Of a stretch of 64,000 nt of DNA, positions 36,451-48,550 are shown in pieces (position 1 is the stretch's first letter; every line of letters starts with the position of its first letter). Origin of the DNA: Diphasiastrum complanatum (taxonomy: Eukaryota > Streptophyta > Lycopodiopsida > Lycopodiales > Lycopodiaceae); assembly GCA_029204225.1 (NCBI GenBank), contig CM055111.1, forward strand, positions 45,893,255-45,957,254. Reading direction: 5' to 3'. The notes under the pieces are model-generated. The model did no database searches and was not told the DNA's origin. It saw only the letters and a list, made by a program, of their open reading frames with translations. The position numbers and the translations under genes were made by a program.

Positions 36451-38035
36451 GTACAAGAGGTTTTATTGAAAATGATAGGGTTGATCCAAATCAAAGCCAA
36501 AATTAGCAGTTTTTTGGAAACTAGTCAAATTTTGTGTAGCGAGTTGGATTTGATAGCTATCCTCAAAAATTTTGGTCCAGATCTTGTTGTGGGCTGTAGG
36601 AATTCTTTTCACACGTGTGAGGCCGTACAACTCCGGTTTTGACTGAGAAATTTCAAAAATTGGTAGAATTTGACTCACATACCCAATTTGAGTGATTTTT
36701 GGTGCAAAATCAAGCATTTTCTATAGTGAATCTAATCCTTTGATTAGTTCTTGGATTAGATCAGCCAAAAAATTAAAATTGAAGCTTGAAATAGGTGCAT
36801 TAATTGTCTTCTCTGATTTTTTGAGTGTACGTTGAAGTTAAGAGAGATTTTGCTAAAAATCATAGATTAAGGAGTGATATGCAAGGTGAGAGGTTGAAAT
36901 CCATTGTACCATCACTCTAGATTTGTTCAAGAGTGATAGGGTCAAGTTTAGAAGCATCAATTTGCTAGAAAACATCTTTGGATTTGTCCTCCAAGTGAAA
37001 CCTTTGAGAGTTTCTAGTGCATATAGAGCATCTATGCAAAAAAATCTTTTGTAGAATTTGACATAGATTGGCTTCAATTGAGAGTTCTAGAAAAGAGGTT
37101 GAGATCCAAGTCACATTGTTCAACCCTACTCAATTTGTTTGAGTGATTGTAAGGTCTGAAAAGAGTCATTAAGGTGTCTATGGCAAATGTGTAGAGAGAG
37201 ATCCAATTTTCTAAGAGTTCCTTCCTTTGTAGAGGCCAAGATCTAGAAGCTCATTATGTGTTGTTATTGGTGGAGAGTTTGTCTCTTCCCAGGTGATCAA
37301 ATCTTTCTAAGTGGCATTAGCTCTTTGAAGCACAATATCTTATTGAGAAAAATCACCACTTTTGATTTTGAATTTCATTCCAAGTCTTAAGAGGTAGAGT
37401 AATTGTGGAATCCAATAGGGGTGATTGAATCAATTTATTGAGCAAAAATTGACATACTATGTATGAAACTCAAATTAGTTCAATTCAACTTTCTTTGTGA
37501 GAGTGTGAGGGTCAATTTGAGATCCCATTGGATGTCTAGAATGAGGAGGAGTCCATATTTGAGTATTCATGCATGGTTGAGATCTTTGTGAATCTCTAGT
37601 TGTCTAATTTTTTAAGCTTTGTGAAAAATTGGTGGTATAGTTTGTTGTCAAATCAAATCAAATTCATTCTAAATCTCAAGTGTGAGATTATTTGGGTCAA
37701 GAGTGAGTCCAAAAGAAGTGATTAAGTTTGATTTTCATGTATTTGAAACAAAACCCATCTTTTGTTCAAGAATCTCAAGTGTTGAGAGAACTAGTCAAGT
37801 GAAAAGGAAAATCTAGGTGTCAAATCTTTTTCATATCCATTTCAACTTTCAAAAGAAAGAGTCATTGGTATTTGATGAGTCCAATAGGAGATTGGATCTG
37901 ATTTCTTTAGTGATTTGATTTAAAGATTGTGTGCTTTTGTCTTAGTGATCACAACAAAGTTTCCAAGTGACTAGTCATTACTGTGAAGATTGATTCTTAG
38001 GTTTGTGAGCTAGATCTTTTGTAGATCCTTCTAGA
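36451..38035 (+). other. Long leader of copia C6
   Basis: About 1.6 kb, AT-rich, without a credible ORF. It holds one further TTCACACGTGTGAGG (36607-36621). Words such as GAGTGATT and TTGAGTGA recur. I see nothing else in it. Confidence 0.5.
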
Positions 38036-38728
38036 TTGTTGAAGATGTTCAAATCTAGTCTCTTGAAAGTCTCAAATTACATTTGTAGAATCATATCACA
38101 GGTTTTTATTCACATGGCATCAATAGGTGGCATCCTATTGAAGGAAAGAAAGGATCCTAAGTGCAACCTTTGTGACAAGGGAGGATATATTTTCTCAAGA
38201 TGCTACAAAAAGAAGACCAATCCATTCAAGGAGAACCAAAGCAAGGGGGCCGAGGTGAAGGATGGAGCTTCAAGTTCGAAATGCAAATACAAGAAGGACA
38301 AGTCCAAGAAAAGGTGTTTCCTTTGTGGAAAGGTGAATGAGGCTTGGAGTCTCACAAGGACTTGCAAGATTTGTCTTCAAGAGTCCATCACAACACATGT
38401 CAAATCTTTTGAAATTTTTTATTTGGAAGTGCATTGTTTGGTTCAAGATGCAAAGATAGATGTCACTTTCATGAAAGTAGCTTGGATTTATTTTATGTCC
38501 TTGGAAAGTATTTTGCTTGGAACTTTAGATAAGTTCAAACTTATTGTTATGATCCAAGAGAAATCAATCAAGAATAAGGAGCATCAATCACAAAATGAAA
38601 ATAGTTTCATTTATGCTCTCATGTCAACTTATGAGGATCTATTTTGCTTTGAAGGTATCAGAGCCTACCTAAGGTTACCATGCATTTTGATCCATCTAAC
38701 TGAAAAATTTTCATCAATCTTGAGCTAG
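38036..38728 (+). pseudogene. Gag-like zinc-knuckle ORF of copia C6
   Basis: An open frame of 230 codons. It has one degenerate CCHC knuckle, CNLCDKGGYIFSRC with Tyr in place of His (about 38160), a Lys-rich linker with SSSKCKYKKDKSKKR, and a second half-knuckle CFLCGKVNEAW. The rest is not recognisable. By position (first ORF after LTR and leader) it is the gag remnant of C6; the usual UBN2 capsid region is not visible. Region 38729-39408 contains no gene I can support. Confidence 0.45.
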
Positions 38729-39408
38729 AAGTTGTCAAGGCCCATTTTCCTAGCTATCTTGTTCAATCTTGGATCAAAAGTGATCAAAAGGACACTGATT
38801 GGGTCTGACCTGGTACTGTACGAAATCAGGTGCTCAGACACGTGTGAGGAACATCCAATTTCAGTTTGGAAGTTCTCTCTCATGTTTGATCCATTTATCT
38901 TGCTTGATAGCTTGTTTTGAAGCTATTTTTGTCTGGTTTCTGTTGCAATCAGTTTCATTCCATTTGGTTGAGCCAATCAAAAGTTATAAGATTTCGAAGA
39001 GGGTTAGGAAGGGCACCTAGACCTGGGTGGACACATTTGGTTTGGTCAAGAGATTGCTTGGTTGATCCAAAATCACAGTTGTATGCTTGCCAATCTCATC
39101 TATATGTGATCTAGGCACTGTTTTGAGATCTTAGCCATTTTGTTTCATGCAATATCATTGTATTTGAGTCAAATTTGGTTTCTTAGTGTATTTCACACGT
39201 GCTAAGAGTGTTAGATCCTAACTTTGCCTATACTCCATCATTTGATGTGAAATAGATCTTGTTTTAGAGAGATTTGAGTAGCTAGGGAGAATCAATTCAC
39301 AAATTGTTGTAAGATCTTTCATAGAAGGAGATAGTACTCAATTATTGGATCCTATTGAAAGTGTGTAACAACATTTATTGTTCATCATTTGAGTTTTCTT
39401 CACCTCAA

Positions 39409-40467
39409 ATGTCTTCAATGGGTTCATCCTTGTTGGAACCAAGTGAAAGATTGACCACTTCAAATTATTCAATTTGAAAAATGAGGATGGAGTCCATCTT
39501 GATCCTTCAAGACGTGATGGACATAGTTCTTGGCCTTGAAGAAGAACCACAAGTTCTTCAAGAGGTTCAAAAATACAAAAAGAGAGCTAGGATGGCTCTC
39601 CACTACATTAAGATGAATGTCTCTAATGAGATATTGAGGGAGATAGGTACTTGTACAACAGCCAAAGAAGCTTAGGATTGTCTCAAGACTATCTATGAGG
39701 CTAAGAATACCTCTAGGCTTCTCACTCTTAGGAATCAAATCTTTCAAAGTAGCCAAAAGAGTGATGAGAGTGCATCTAGTTATGTTTTGAGAGTAAAAGA
39801 TATTCATAGAGAGCTTGCTTGCATTGGTGATTCCATCAATCAAAATGAGCTAGCTCAAGTCATTCTCAATGGCTTGAGAAGTGAATTTGATAATCTTGTC
39901 CAATCCTATGCCATTAAGGAGGAGCTACCAAGTTTGGAGGCTCTCCAAAGTGTGCTAATTTCAAAAGAATCAAGGCAAGAGTACAAGCTCTTGAGGATGG
40001 ACAAGCTTTCTCTCACTCATAATGATGACAAAGCTCTCTTTGCCAAGGATAAGCACAAAGAGAGGAGCAAGAACCAACATCAACAATCCTCAAGCAAGGA
40101 CAAAGTCAAATCCAAAGACAAAGATGAGGAGGAAGATGATTCCTCTAATTCCTCATCATCCAAGCTCAAGAAGAAGAAGAAGATCAAGTGCTTTTATTGT
40201 GGCAAGAAAGGTCATTATGCCACCAATTGCTTCAAAAAGAAGAATCAACTCAAGCAAGCCAATATTACCAATGAGAAGGAAGACAGTATTGCAAGTGATG
40301 GAGAGGGATCTCTTATGGTCTCTAGTTTCTCATCTACTCCTTTCAAGAAGGACGGCCTATGGTATATTGATAGTGGAGCCTCTTCACATATGTGTAGCTC
40401 CAAGGACTCTTTCTCTTCTATTGCACCTTATGATGGAGTCAAGAAATCAATATACACTGCAAATGAT
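39409..40467 (+). pseudogene. gag: Gag and protease start of copia C7 (5' half)
   Basis: The start is MSSMGSSLLEPSERLTTSNY at 39409, then stops at 39475 and 39673, both where copia gag has Trp. Gag: MESILILQDVMDIVLGLEEE, KRARMALHYIKMNVSNEIL, RNQIFQSSQKSDESASSYV and QVILNGLRSEFDNLVQSYAI. A Lys/Asp/Ser-rich linker and the knuckle CFYCGKKGHYATNC (40189-40230) follow, then the protease WYIDSGASSHMCSSKDSF (about 40360-40415). It breaks off at 40467 and is continued, after a 104-bp exact repeat, at 52710. It belongs to the same family as C9 (similar gag and protease). Confidence 0.9.
40364..40467 (+). repeat. 104-bp exact direct repeat, copy 1
   Basis: Identical base for base to 52710-52813, covering the protease active-site region of copia C7. 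Copies are separated by 12.2 kb of other elements. Confidence 0.97.
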
Positions 40468-41990
40468 CCAAGCCATGAACAAAGAGATGGAATCCATGAG
40501 GAAGAACCAGGTATGGATGTTGCATCCATTACCACATAAGCGCAAGACTGTCAAATGCAAATGGGTTTTCAAGCTCAAGTATGGACCAGATGGGAATGTC
40601 TCAAAATACAAGACAAGACTGGTAGCGAAGGGATTTTCTCAGAGATATGGTATTGACTACTCTGAAATCTTCTCTCCTGTCGTCAAACATTTGTCCCTAC
40701 ATTTGTTATTTGCATATGCAGCTGCTTATGATATCAGGATCCACATTGTGAACGAGAAGACAGTCTTCTTGCATGGTGAGTTAGACGAGCAGGTCTACAT
40801 GGATCAACCCCCAGGATACGTCTCGAATTCACTTCCTAATTATGCATGTAGAATGCATAGGAGTATCTATGGTCTAAAATAGTCAGCTCGACAATGGTAC
40901 AAAAAGAAGGATCAAGCCTTGAAATCATTGAAATTCAAGTCACTGATGGCTGATTCCAATGTGTATGTGAAAATTACAGATGGGCAGATCATTATTGTGA
41001 CTATATATGTTGACTACACTCTGATACTCTGCAAGAGTGAGTAGCTGATTGCTGAAGTGAAGGAAGACTCGAAACATTTCGAGATTGTGGATCTGGGAGA
41101 AGCCAGGTGTTACCTTGGCTTGCAAATTGACAGGGACTATGAGGGAGGTAAGTTGTACCTTCATCAGTTCATATACACCCAAAAAATCCTAGAGGATTAT
41201 GGGATGCTAAATTGCAAAGGAGCGAATACTCCAATGCTCGCAGAAATGGTGCTGACGAATGACGATTGTCCGAGGACTGAAGAAGAGAGAGAACAAATGC
41301 AGCTCACACCTTACAAGAAGCTGATAGGTTCGCTAATGTACCTTGAAGACAACAAATGCCTTGACATTGCTTATGCAGTGTTCAGGATGAGCCAATTCTG
41401 CACGAATCCAGGCTCAACACATTGGAAGATTGTAAAACAAATTTTACAATATCTTCAATTAACGAGAAATTATGGCTTGTGTTATTGTCATGATGTAGGG
41501 TTCAAGATGCTTTCCTACAGTGATGCTAGTTGGGCATCCCTCAAGGACGATTGTAAAAGTGTCTCAGGAGGATACACCATCGCGTCAGAAGTGGCAATTC
41601 TCTGGGTCATCAAGAAGCAGACCATTGTGGCTCAGTCATCCTACAAAGCAGAGTACGTTGCATCAGCAAAGATGGCCAATGAAATAATTTGGCTCAAATA
41701 GTTCCTGGACGAATTGGGTGAAACAAGGAATGAGCCTCTGGTTTTGCAGATGGATAACACATCTGCAATACATCTAACAAAAGATCCTGTGTTCCACTCA
41801 AGGACGAAACACATAGTGATCAAATACCACTTGATCAGGGATCTGATTGAGAAGAAGATTATGTAGACCACCTTCATTGGAACGAAAGACATGGTTGCTG
41901 ACATTTTCACAAAAGCCCTAGACAAAGGTCTTTTTTAGAGACAGAGGAGCAGTCTTGGAGTCGTCAAGCAATCATGCTTTGAGAGGGAGT
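40468..41990 (+). pseudogene. RT and RNase H of copia C8
   Basis: It begins inside RT: AMNKEMESMRKNQVWMLHPL (40476), KCKWVFKLKYGPDG, RLVAKGFSQRYGIDYSEIF and ELDEQVYMDQPPGY. A TAG at 40880 stands in YGLK-Q-SARQWY. The active site reads IYVDYTLIL, so the second Asp of YVDD is changed to Tyr (about 41010). RNase H: YSDASWASLKDDCKSVSGGY, QSSYKAEYVASAKMANEIIW and DNTSAIHLTKDPVFHSRTKH. Further TAG codons lie at 41041, 41699, 41863 and 41936. It ends at the polypurine tract GAGAGGGAGT (41981-41990). It is related to C1. Confidence 0.92.
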
Positions 41991-42224
41991 TGAAGAAACA
42001 AAATGTTTCTATTACCAGACCTTTGCTAGTTTTCAGCCCTCACTTTGACAAAAATGTTCGCGAACGAGAAAGTCAAAAGACACGAAGCGAACGTGCTGTG
42101 TGGGTATGTCATACAACACACAAAAAATGAGAAGAACAATAGATGATGTTGTAGCCATTACGCACATATCACTCTTATCTTGTCTGATCTTGAATGAATT
42201 GTTGTCCGCCATCGCTTGTGTATC
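41991..42224 (+). repeat. Truncated 3' LTR of copia C8
   Basis: Sequence after the polypurine tract starts TGAAGAAACAAAATG and shares word content (CGCGAACGAG, CGAAGCGAACG) with the C1 LTR. It is truncated within about 250 bp, where minus-strand sequence of C9 begins; the exact junction is not visible. Confidence 0.5.
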
Positions 42225-42686
42225 TCATTCATTCATTTTATCAATTCCACACACTGGTTGAATTTTGTTGAATGCTATGTTAATCAAAACGTAGATCAGC
42301 AGTGTCTGTCTACATTCTGGAGGACTGCAGGAATGATACAGCTGGCTGTGACCATCAATCATATCTGAAATCCATCTAGATTGTTTTGCATTCGCAAGTG
42401 CTTGCACACATTTCGCATCATGAAGGTCTTTATTCCTTGGAAATTCAAGAGTGAATGGATCACAGGCTGAGGGCTTTGAATACATCTTTGAAAGTCCAAT
42501 CAAAGTAGTAATGATCACTATTTCATCATCATAAGATATAGGATTGAAAACAATGTTCATACTAGCATCATCAAAGAACATTGTCAAATACATGACATGT
42601 TTTTCTATCAAACACAAAGTAAGATGAGTAAAGGGAGATATGGATAAACTTCCTTGCTGCTCCTTTCTCTTTACCCAAACCTTCAT
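42225..42686 (-). other. Unassigned 153-codon open frame
   Basis: Minus-strand frame with FFDDASMNIVFNPISYDDEI, IGLSKMYSKPSACDPFTLEF and DAKCVQALANAKQSRWISDM. It overlaps the end of the C9 3' region in another frame. I do not recognise it. Absence of stops over 460 bp in this decayed setting makes it worth a search; it could equally be chance. Confidence 0.3.
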
Positions 42687-42689
42687 ATT

Positions 42690-43164
42690 GATGTAGGTTC
42701 AAGTCTCTTTTGCCTTGAGACAAGTGCTCCTTCTCGGGTTCCTCCTTGATGTCTTTTTTCTTCATCATGCTCACTCTCTCTTGGCGTTGATGATGAAAAC
42801 GTGGATCCAAACCATGATCTTCTTCAAGACTCTCAAGGTTTTCAAGTCTCCAAACCTAAATGTTCTCCTTCTCAATATGATCTTTCAGGTCAACAAAAAA
42901 ATAACCAAGATTGTTTATACCAAATATACTAGTCCACAATTGCTTACCACTAGCAATTTGCATTACATACTTGTTGAACTTACAACTAATGAGGCCAAAT
43001 ACTCTTGTATGGATGTAAGTGTCCATCAAGTATGATTCACTTACTCTCATACAAGGATCACAATATGCCTCTTTGAAAATGAAGTCAAAATCTTTCAACT
43101 TATGAATGAAAATGTCATGCTTACTTCTAGAATAGAGTAAGTAGATATGAAAACCACCTTTCAT
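42690..43164 (-). CDS. Unknown domain (DTYIH domain), copy in C9
   Basis: Minus-strand frame starting near MKGGFHIYLLYSRSKHDIFI. Recognisable pattern: F-I-H-K, about 20 residues, MRVSESYLMDTYIHTRVFGL, then WTSIFGINNLG and DHIEKE. After a stop it continues with DPRFHHQRQERVSMMKKKDI, a charged tail. Two further copies of the MR[VI]SE....DTY[IL]H..V.SLI pattern occur in C11 (51666-51950 and about 51080-51245). I know of no family with this signature. It sits just upstream of where the 3' LTR is expected. Confidence 0.5.
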
Positions 43165-43179
43165 TCCATACTTTAGAAT

Positions 43180-44064
43180 TCAAAGGGACTTCATCACAAA
43201 ACTTAGAAAATGAAGTACAAAATGTACCCCCTTTCCAACTTGCCTTTCCTTGTCCACAAAAATGAGCATTGATAGCTCCATCTTTGCTCTTGTGGCTCTC
43301 CTTGGAAGAGTTGAAGCTCTCGAATTTTGCTCCTCCTCTTGATCAAGATCCTTCTTGATCTCAACCATATCTTTGCCAATATTATTCTTAGAGGATTCAT
43401 CATTCAAGATTACAAACATTGTGGCTCTACCATTGTCCTTTGTGCTAGCAAAATGTACATCCAAATGAATCAACTTAAGAGGGTGAGTAGTCTTAGTGAT
43501 AGTGTTAGAAAAAGGCAACCTATGTGCTTTAGCCAAAGCACATGCTTCACAAACCTTTTCCTCCTTTTCCATGGATATTGGAAGGCCTAGAGCAAGCTCC
43601 TGCTTGCACATGACTTCCATAGACTTGGTGTTGATGTGACCAAGCCTCTTGTGCCACAAATCATTTGTGGTCATCTTGTCCTCCTTGGCTACTATCACAA
43701 ATTGGTTAGGATCAATAAAAGCATCAAGCTTAAATAACCTCCCAAACCTTCTTCCTCTTTCTATGACCTTTCCATTCTTCTTGATGTTGCATACATTAGT
43801 AGAGAACTCCACAATGAATCCACGATTTAAAAGTTGACCAACACTAAGCAAATTCTTAGTGATGCTAGGAATGAAGAGAACACCATCTATCTTAGTCTTC
43901 TCGAAAGATCCTAAGCATAAGGGAATGGATCCCACACCTTCAACTTTACATTCACAATCATTTACTGTAAAAATGGACTTTATAGGTCCTACATAAGGTG
44001 TGAGTTGAGAAAAGTACTCCCTTCTACCCGACATGTGGGAGCTAGACCCACTATTATCCACCAA
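43180..44064 (-). pseudogene. Protease, GAG-pre-integrase and integrase start of C9
   Basis: The protease motif is VDNSGSSSHMSG: relative to DSGASSHM an Asn is inserted between Asp and Ser, so activity is doubtful. GAG-pre-integrase: LWHKRLGHINTKSMEV (about 43650) and CEACALAKAHRLPF. The integrase begins HPLKLIHLDVHFASTKDNGR (Asp in LDVH) and then jumps to an acidic linker EIKKDLDQEEEQNS and TLPRRATRAKMELS, which in normal copia elements lies between integrase and RT. The frame is open for 294 codons. The join is therefore a clean internal deletion that kept the frame. Confidence 0.88.
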
Positions 44065-45001
44065 GGATCTTCACCTTTGACATTTGATGATGAAAAAGTT
44101 GACAACATGAGTGAGTCCTCATGATAACTCTCTTCCTCCTCTTGTCCAATGTTGGCTTGACTTTGATCTTGCTTCCTCTTGAAGCATTCCGAGGCACAGT
44201 GCCCCATCTTGCTACAATAGTAGCACTTGACCTTTGATCTGTACATCTTGGGCTTGACTTGTGATGATGATGGTGTAGATCCTCCTTGATCTCCATCCTT
44301 TGCTTGATCCTTTTTGAATGCTCCTACCTGGCTCTTTGCTTTGTCTTTTCTTTTGAAAAATAAGACTTTGTCATCATCATCATTGATTTGATATGAGCCT
44401 TCCTACTCTCCTCGGCCAGCAACACACTTTGAAGGTCTTCAAGTGTAGGCAATTTTCCCATGATAGCATAGCTTTGGACAAGGTTAGTAAAGTCACTACA
44501 TAAGCCATTCAAAACAGTTTGCACAAGCTCACTCTCTTTGATAGGTTCTCCAACATAAGTAAGCTCTTTGTTCAAATTTTTCACCTCAAAACAAATTGAT
44601 GTCCACTCTCACTCTTCCCTTGGAAGCATTGAAGAACTTGGTAACCTTGAGGTATTCTTGGACTCATAGATCTTTTGAAGAGTCTCCCAAGCCTCTTGGG
44701 CTGAGGTACATGCTCCTACTTATTTGAGAAAATCATTTTCAGCATTCATTTTAATACAACTAAGTGCAATCTTGCACCTTCTCTTGTATTTAGTTGCTTC
44801 TTGTGGATGGATTGGCTCATCTTCCTCTCTATTTACGATATCCATCAAGTCTTGCATGAAAAGGATGGACTTCATTCTTAACCTCCAAATTGAATAATTT
44901 GAAGAGTTCAAATTATCATTAGAATCCAAAAGATAGGCACTTATGGATGCCATGTTCAATGATAGGGAGATAGATTCAATGAAACAAGATAGATTGTACA
45001 A
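44054..45001 (-). pseudogene. gag: Gag of copia C9
   Basis: It starts at MASISAYLLDSNDNLNSSNY (within 44720-44960), followed by SIWRLRMKSILFMQDLMDIV and KRRCKIALSCIKMNAENDFL. After a frame change: NLNKELTYVGEPIKESELVQ, NGLCSDFTNLVQSYAIMGKL. Zinc knuckle CYYCSKMGHCASEC at about 44185-44235. It is close to the gag of C7 (e.g. NLVQSYAI shared). Frame breaks occur near 44590-44720 and 44320. Confidence 0.88.
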
Positions 45002-45747
45002 GATATGATCACTAATAGCTATCCCACTCTCTTTGGGACTTGAGATGAATCACTCTCTGATTTCTCAACAAGATCTAAGGTGATCTTGAGCTTGATCTAT
45101 CAAGATCCAAACCTAGCTCAATTTACTATAGATTTGATCAAAACTAGTCTCCTCCTTGATCTCAACTTCACAAGAAGGGTGAATCCACCTATACTGATCC
45201 AAAAGCACTTTATAACACACAAATGTCTTACAAATAAAGCCTTTTAAATTCAGGTTGAGTCACATTGACATATCCAATCACAAACCTATCTAAAACCAAG
45301 TAGAATGGAAACACAATTTTCACTAGTTTTGCATTTCTAGATGAAGAAAACATCAAAACACTTAATCTGAACCTAAAAGGTGTATTTTATGATGCCTAAA
45401 AACGACCTAATTAAGCTCTCAAATGGATGATCCAAAATACTAAAGAGTGGTGGCATTCAAATTCTTATTAAAATCTCTACTAGGAGACATGTACTCCAAG
45501 ATTCGACTCATAAGAACTTTCTAATTTGGTTTGGTTGAATGGAAATGGGTCAATATCGGTTCCTGCAGCTATAACTCAGCAAAAAAAGTTTCCTTTGATC
45601 TATTTTCACTCAAATGAAACCAAATTTGGAGGTACAATCACTAGATTAGCAACTAGTAGCAAGCACAAAGCCAATACTACTCAAATCTAGGATCTAAGTT
45701 TGAGAAAATCAAATCTAAAGCTCACTTTTGATTAGGCTCTGATACCA

Positions 45748-46480
45748 TGACAAAATTTTACAGCAAAATGAATTCCAATCAAGCCTAAAAGTGATGGAGG
45801 ATGCACAAATCAAAGATCTAGATCCAAATTATGAGCTAGAATCAAGACTAGTTACCAAAACTAGCAAATTTGGCATTTAACTCCACATTAGGCATATAGA
45901 TTTGATCAAATGAGCCTAAGTAAAGTAAAAAAAGCTTCTTAGACCTATAAATAGATTCAGTACCTTCCAAACCAAGCAATTAATGCATAAGAACACTCAC
46001 ATCCAATATCTAGAACTTGCCACCAAAAGACAATGTTGATAGAAGTGAAAAAACTCAATTTTTTTTCATATTTGGATGGAAATCCCATCATACATTTATA
46101 TTTTTCAAGTTCGGATCTGAGCATATTAGGGCACCTTTGAACTAATCATACCCTAACCCTAACATCTAACCTAATAGGTCATTGGATCCGCCCTAATATG
46201 GGGTCAAGATCTCAAGATCCAAAAAGAATGTAAAACCTGTTGATAGGTTTCAAATCATTTTCATCCAAAATGCCCACATGACTCATTAAGGGTGTATAGA
46301 AACAAGCTAGTTTCCCAGTATACTTCTAGTAGACCAAACATGATTTTGGTACTTATATTTTAGAGTCGTAAATTGCATGAGGTAGAACATCATGAACTAA
46401 TTGCTATGGCACAATCACTAAAACCTCATCACGTACACATCAGAGACGTTAGTACACAAGTACTTCATGACATTCTTTCA
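45748..46480 (-). repeat. 5' LTR region of C9
   Basis: It ends (minus strand) TTTTGTCA directly before the primer site at 45747, as in C4. A TATAAATAG box (minus-strand equivalent of CTATTTATAG) lies near 45945. The outer boundary is not determined; possible terminal dinucleotides occur several times before 46480. Confidence 0.5.
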
Positions 46481-48120
46481 CATTAGTCCATACACTACTA
46501 CCAGGAACAGACGGCCCTAAAAATTGAGACACGGAAGTATGTTTGGACTGGACCATACTAATGTTGCAAAAATGGTCCATTCTGTGTGCTTCCAATATTG
46601 CCAATGGGGTGATTTTGAAGGCTGGACCAAAAATGTCGTGCTAGCCGGTTCTACTGGTTTGTAACGGGCCAATGTCCTTTGGCCGGGCTACAGTACAAGG
46701 TCATGGCCCATTGAAGTCAAAACCCTAGTAATGATACGCGTTCGGGGCATGTTTCCCTGTGGCAGTTTTTTGGGTTGACTTTGGGCGATGTGTGTCATGC
46801 CCACAATTGGTCTTAGGTAGCGTGTCCACGCTAGAGATCAGTAGACCAACAACCCGTAAGTTAATTGTGAGTATAAGGAATTGGGGCCCTTATGTATATA
46901 AGGTCAAAATTAATGGTTGTAGGCCTAAACTCATGATGGTGAATTTGTATGGGTCAGTGAGTCATGAGAAACTGGATGACGTGGCCCAGATAGGATGGTT
47001 TCCAGTGAGGTGTCACAGTGCACTACTAGTGGCGCATGGGCCTTGGAGGATATAAGTATACCTATTGGGCTACATGATTGCATGATTGTTGGTAGCTACA
47101 TGCTGCTTGAGTGATTCCTCATTCCTCATTGAGATTGATCCATAGCTTGGGGGCTAGATCCATTCGATCTAGGATTGGTTGGGTTGGTTTGTCCACCAAT
47201 CGTACCCTTTGTGTTGCTTGTTTTGGCATGCTTAGTATAGGATCCTTGGTTTAGGACCTTATATCGGTTCAATTTTTAAGCACTTCAAATTGGTTTTTGG
47301 AAGCAATTCCGGTTTTCAATTCCCTTATGATGCCGATTACTTTGCTATGAGCACTTTTGTGAAAGCAACAGTTTCAATTAAAGGTAATGTTGGTTTTTGT
47401 TATGGTTTCTTGTTCTTCACATAATCGTGGATTACGTGTTTAGTATTGACTATCTTTTGCCTTTGTGATGAAGCGGATTTGGCTTAAATCCAAGAAAAGT
47501 AGAAAAAGAGGCTCAATAAGACCAATGTTTTGCTGTAAGTGTTGGTGATTTCTTACAAGGTTTGTAGGGGGTGGATTTTTGGTGATTTATAGAACTCTGC
47601 TATATTTTTGGCAAACTAACAAGTTTTGCAGGCTTGTGTGAGTCAGTAAAGCCATCATTTTGATGGTATGGGTTACAGGAAAGCCTATCGCGAGTTATAG
47701 AATGAGGCAACCTACAAATCAGGGTTTTTGCAAAAAAATGGACAGCATGTACCCTTTTTTTCAGCCTTTGAGAAACCTACTTGATGTAAATCTGTAACAA
47801 TAGTTTGCTTATGCATGTAAGGATGAAAGCAACTTTAAAAATGCCTCAATAGCATCTGTAATCTGCAAAAACAGTAGAGGTTCTATTCTAAAGCTTCTTT
47901 CATAAAGAAAAAACTAGTTAAGCTTTGGTTTCTGCAAAATAGAAGCAGAAAGAAGCCTTCCAAATTGTGTCTGCTAGCGCCCTCCAGTGCGCCCTGCATC
48001 CTAAACGCTACCTGTGCATTAACAAAGAGAGGGGAGCAAAAGATTGCGCCTGCAGCAGGTCGTGATCCTGCTACTTGGGCCCCAAGGGTTGTGGAGAGAA
48101 GGGAATGGGGGGGGATAGGT
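46481..48120. other. Unassigned 1.6 kb, G/T-rich
   Basis: There is no convincing gene. A 98-codon open frame (46759-47055) has no family signature. TGTCATGCCCACAATTGG at about 46794 with a TATATAAGG at 46893 looks like the start of a chromovirus-type LTR. CACTACTACCAGGAAC at 46493 looks like a CACTA transposon end. Neither has a partner in the window. The rest holds nothing I can name. Confidence 0.3.
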
Positions 48121-48129
48121 TAAACTATT

Positions 48130-48550
48130 AGTTAACATTAGTTTTTGGTCAATCTAATAAGTTGGATGGCCATTTTTAGGTAAGAGGGAGAGCGAGGAAC
48201 TCAAGGTTTTTTTGGCAATGAGTTGATGGTGATGGGAGTCATTGGAACGAACTCTTGCATTGGTTGCTTATGCTTGAAGTCAAGGAATTTGTCTTCGAGA
48301 AAGACGACATCTCGACTAACTGACATACAGCTCGACTCGACATAAGAGATTTGATAGGCTTTTGTGATGTTGAGTATCCAATGAAGATACTCCTGTAGCT
48401 AACAAGGTCAAGTTTTTCTCTCAGATCAAAGAGAATTTGTACATAACAAAAACAACCAAATACTCGAAGATGTCTTAGACTCGGTTTGTATCCATAGAAA
48501 TCTTTGAAGAGAGTCTTTGAGTCGACTGCTTTGGTACAATTTGGAACGAT
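48130..48550 (-). pseudogene. Integrase end of copia C10
   Basis: Minus strand: TLFKDFYGYKPSLRHLRVFG, CFCYVQILFDLREKLD, RSIFIGYSTSQKAYQI and RDVVFLEDKFLDF, the C-terminal part of copia integrase and the following linker. It starts immediately after the primer site of the same element, so gag, protease and most of integrase are deleted. It ends at a run of G (about 48105). Confidence 0.8.

Larger units (their letters stand above)
42690..45747 (-). mobile_element. Non-autonomous copia C9: gag, protease, pre-integrase and a novel 3' domain, no RT
   Basis: On the minus strand a primer site TGGTATCAGAGCCTA (45733-45747) follows the LTR end TGTCA (45748). A leader (45002-45732) precedes gag, the zinc knuckle, protease, GAG-pre-integrase and the first part of integrase. 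The integrase catalytic core and the whole RT-RNase H are absent, and their place is taken by an unrecognised region (42690-43300). The 3' LTR is not identified. The same unrecognised region occurs in C11. Confidence 0.75.

Noticed and set aside
46493-46520. CACTA transposon terminus (CACTACTACCAGGAAC)
   Set aside because: No matching inverted end or CACTA transposase in the window; one 16-bp resemblance is too weak.
46794-47200. Chromovirus-type LTR (TGTCATGCCCACA, TATATAAGG)
   Set aside because: No second LTR, primer site or polypurine tract; kept only as a remark on the unassigned region.
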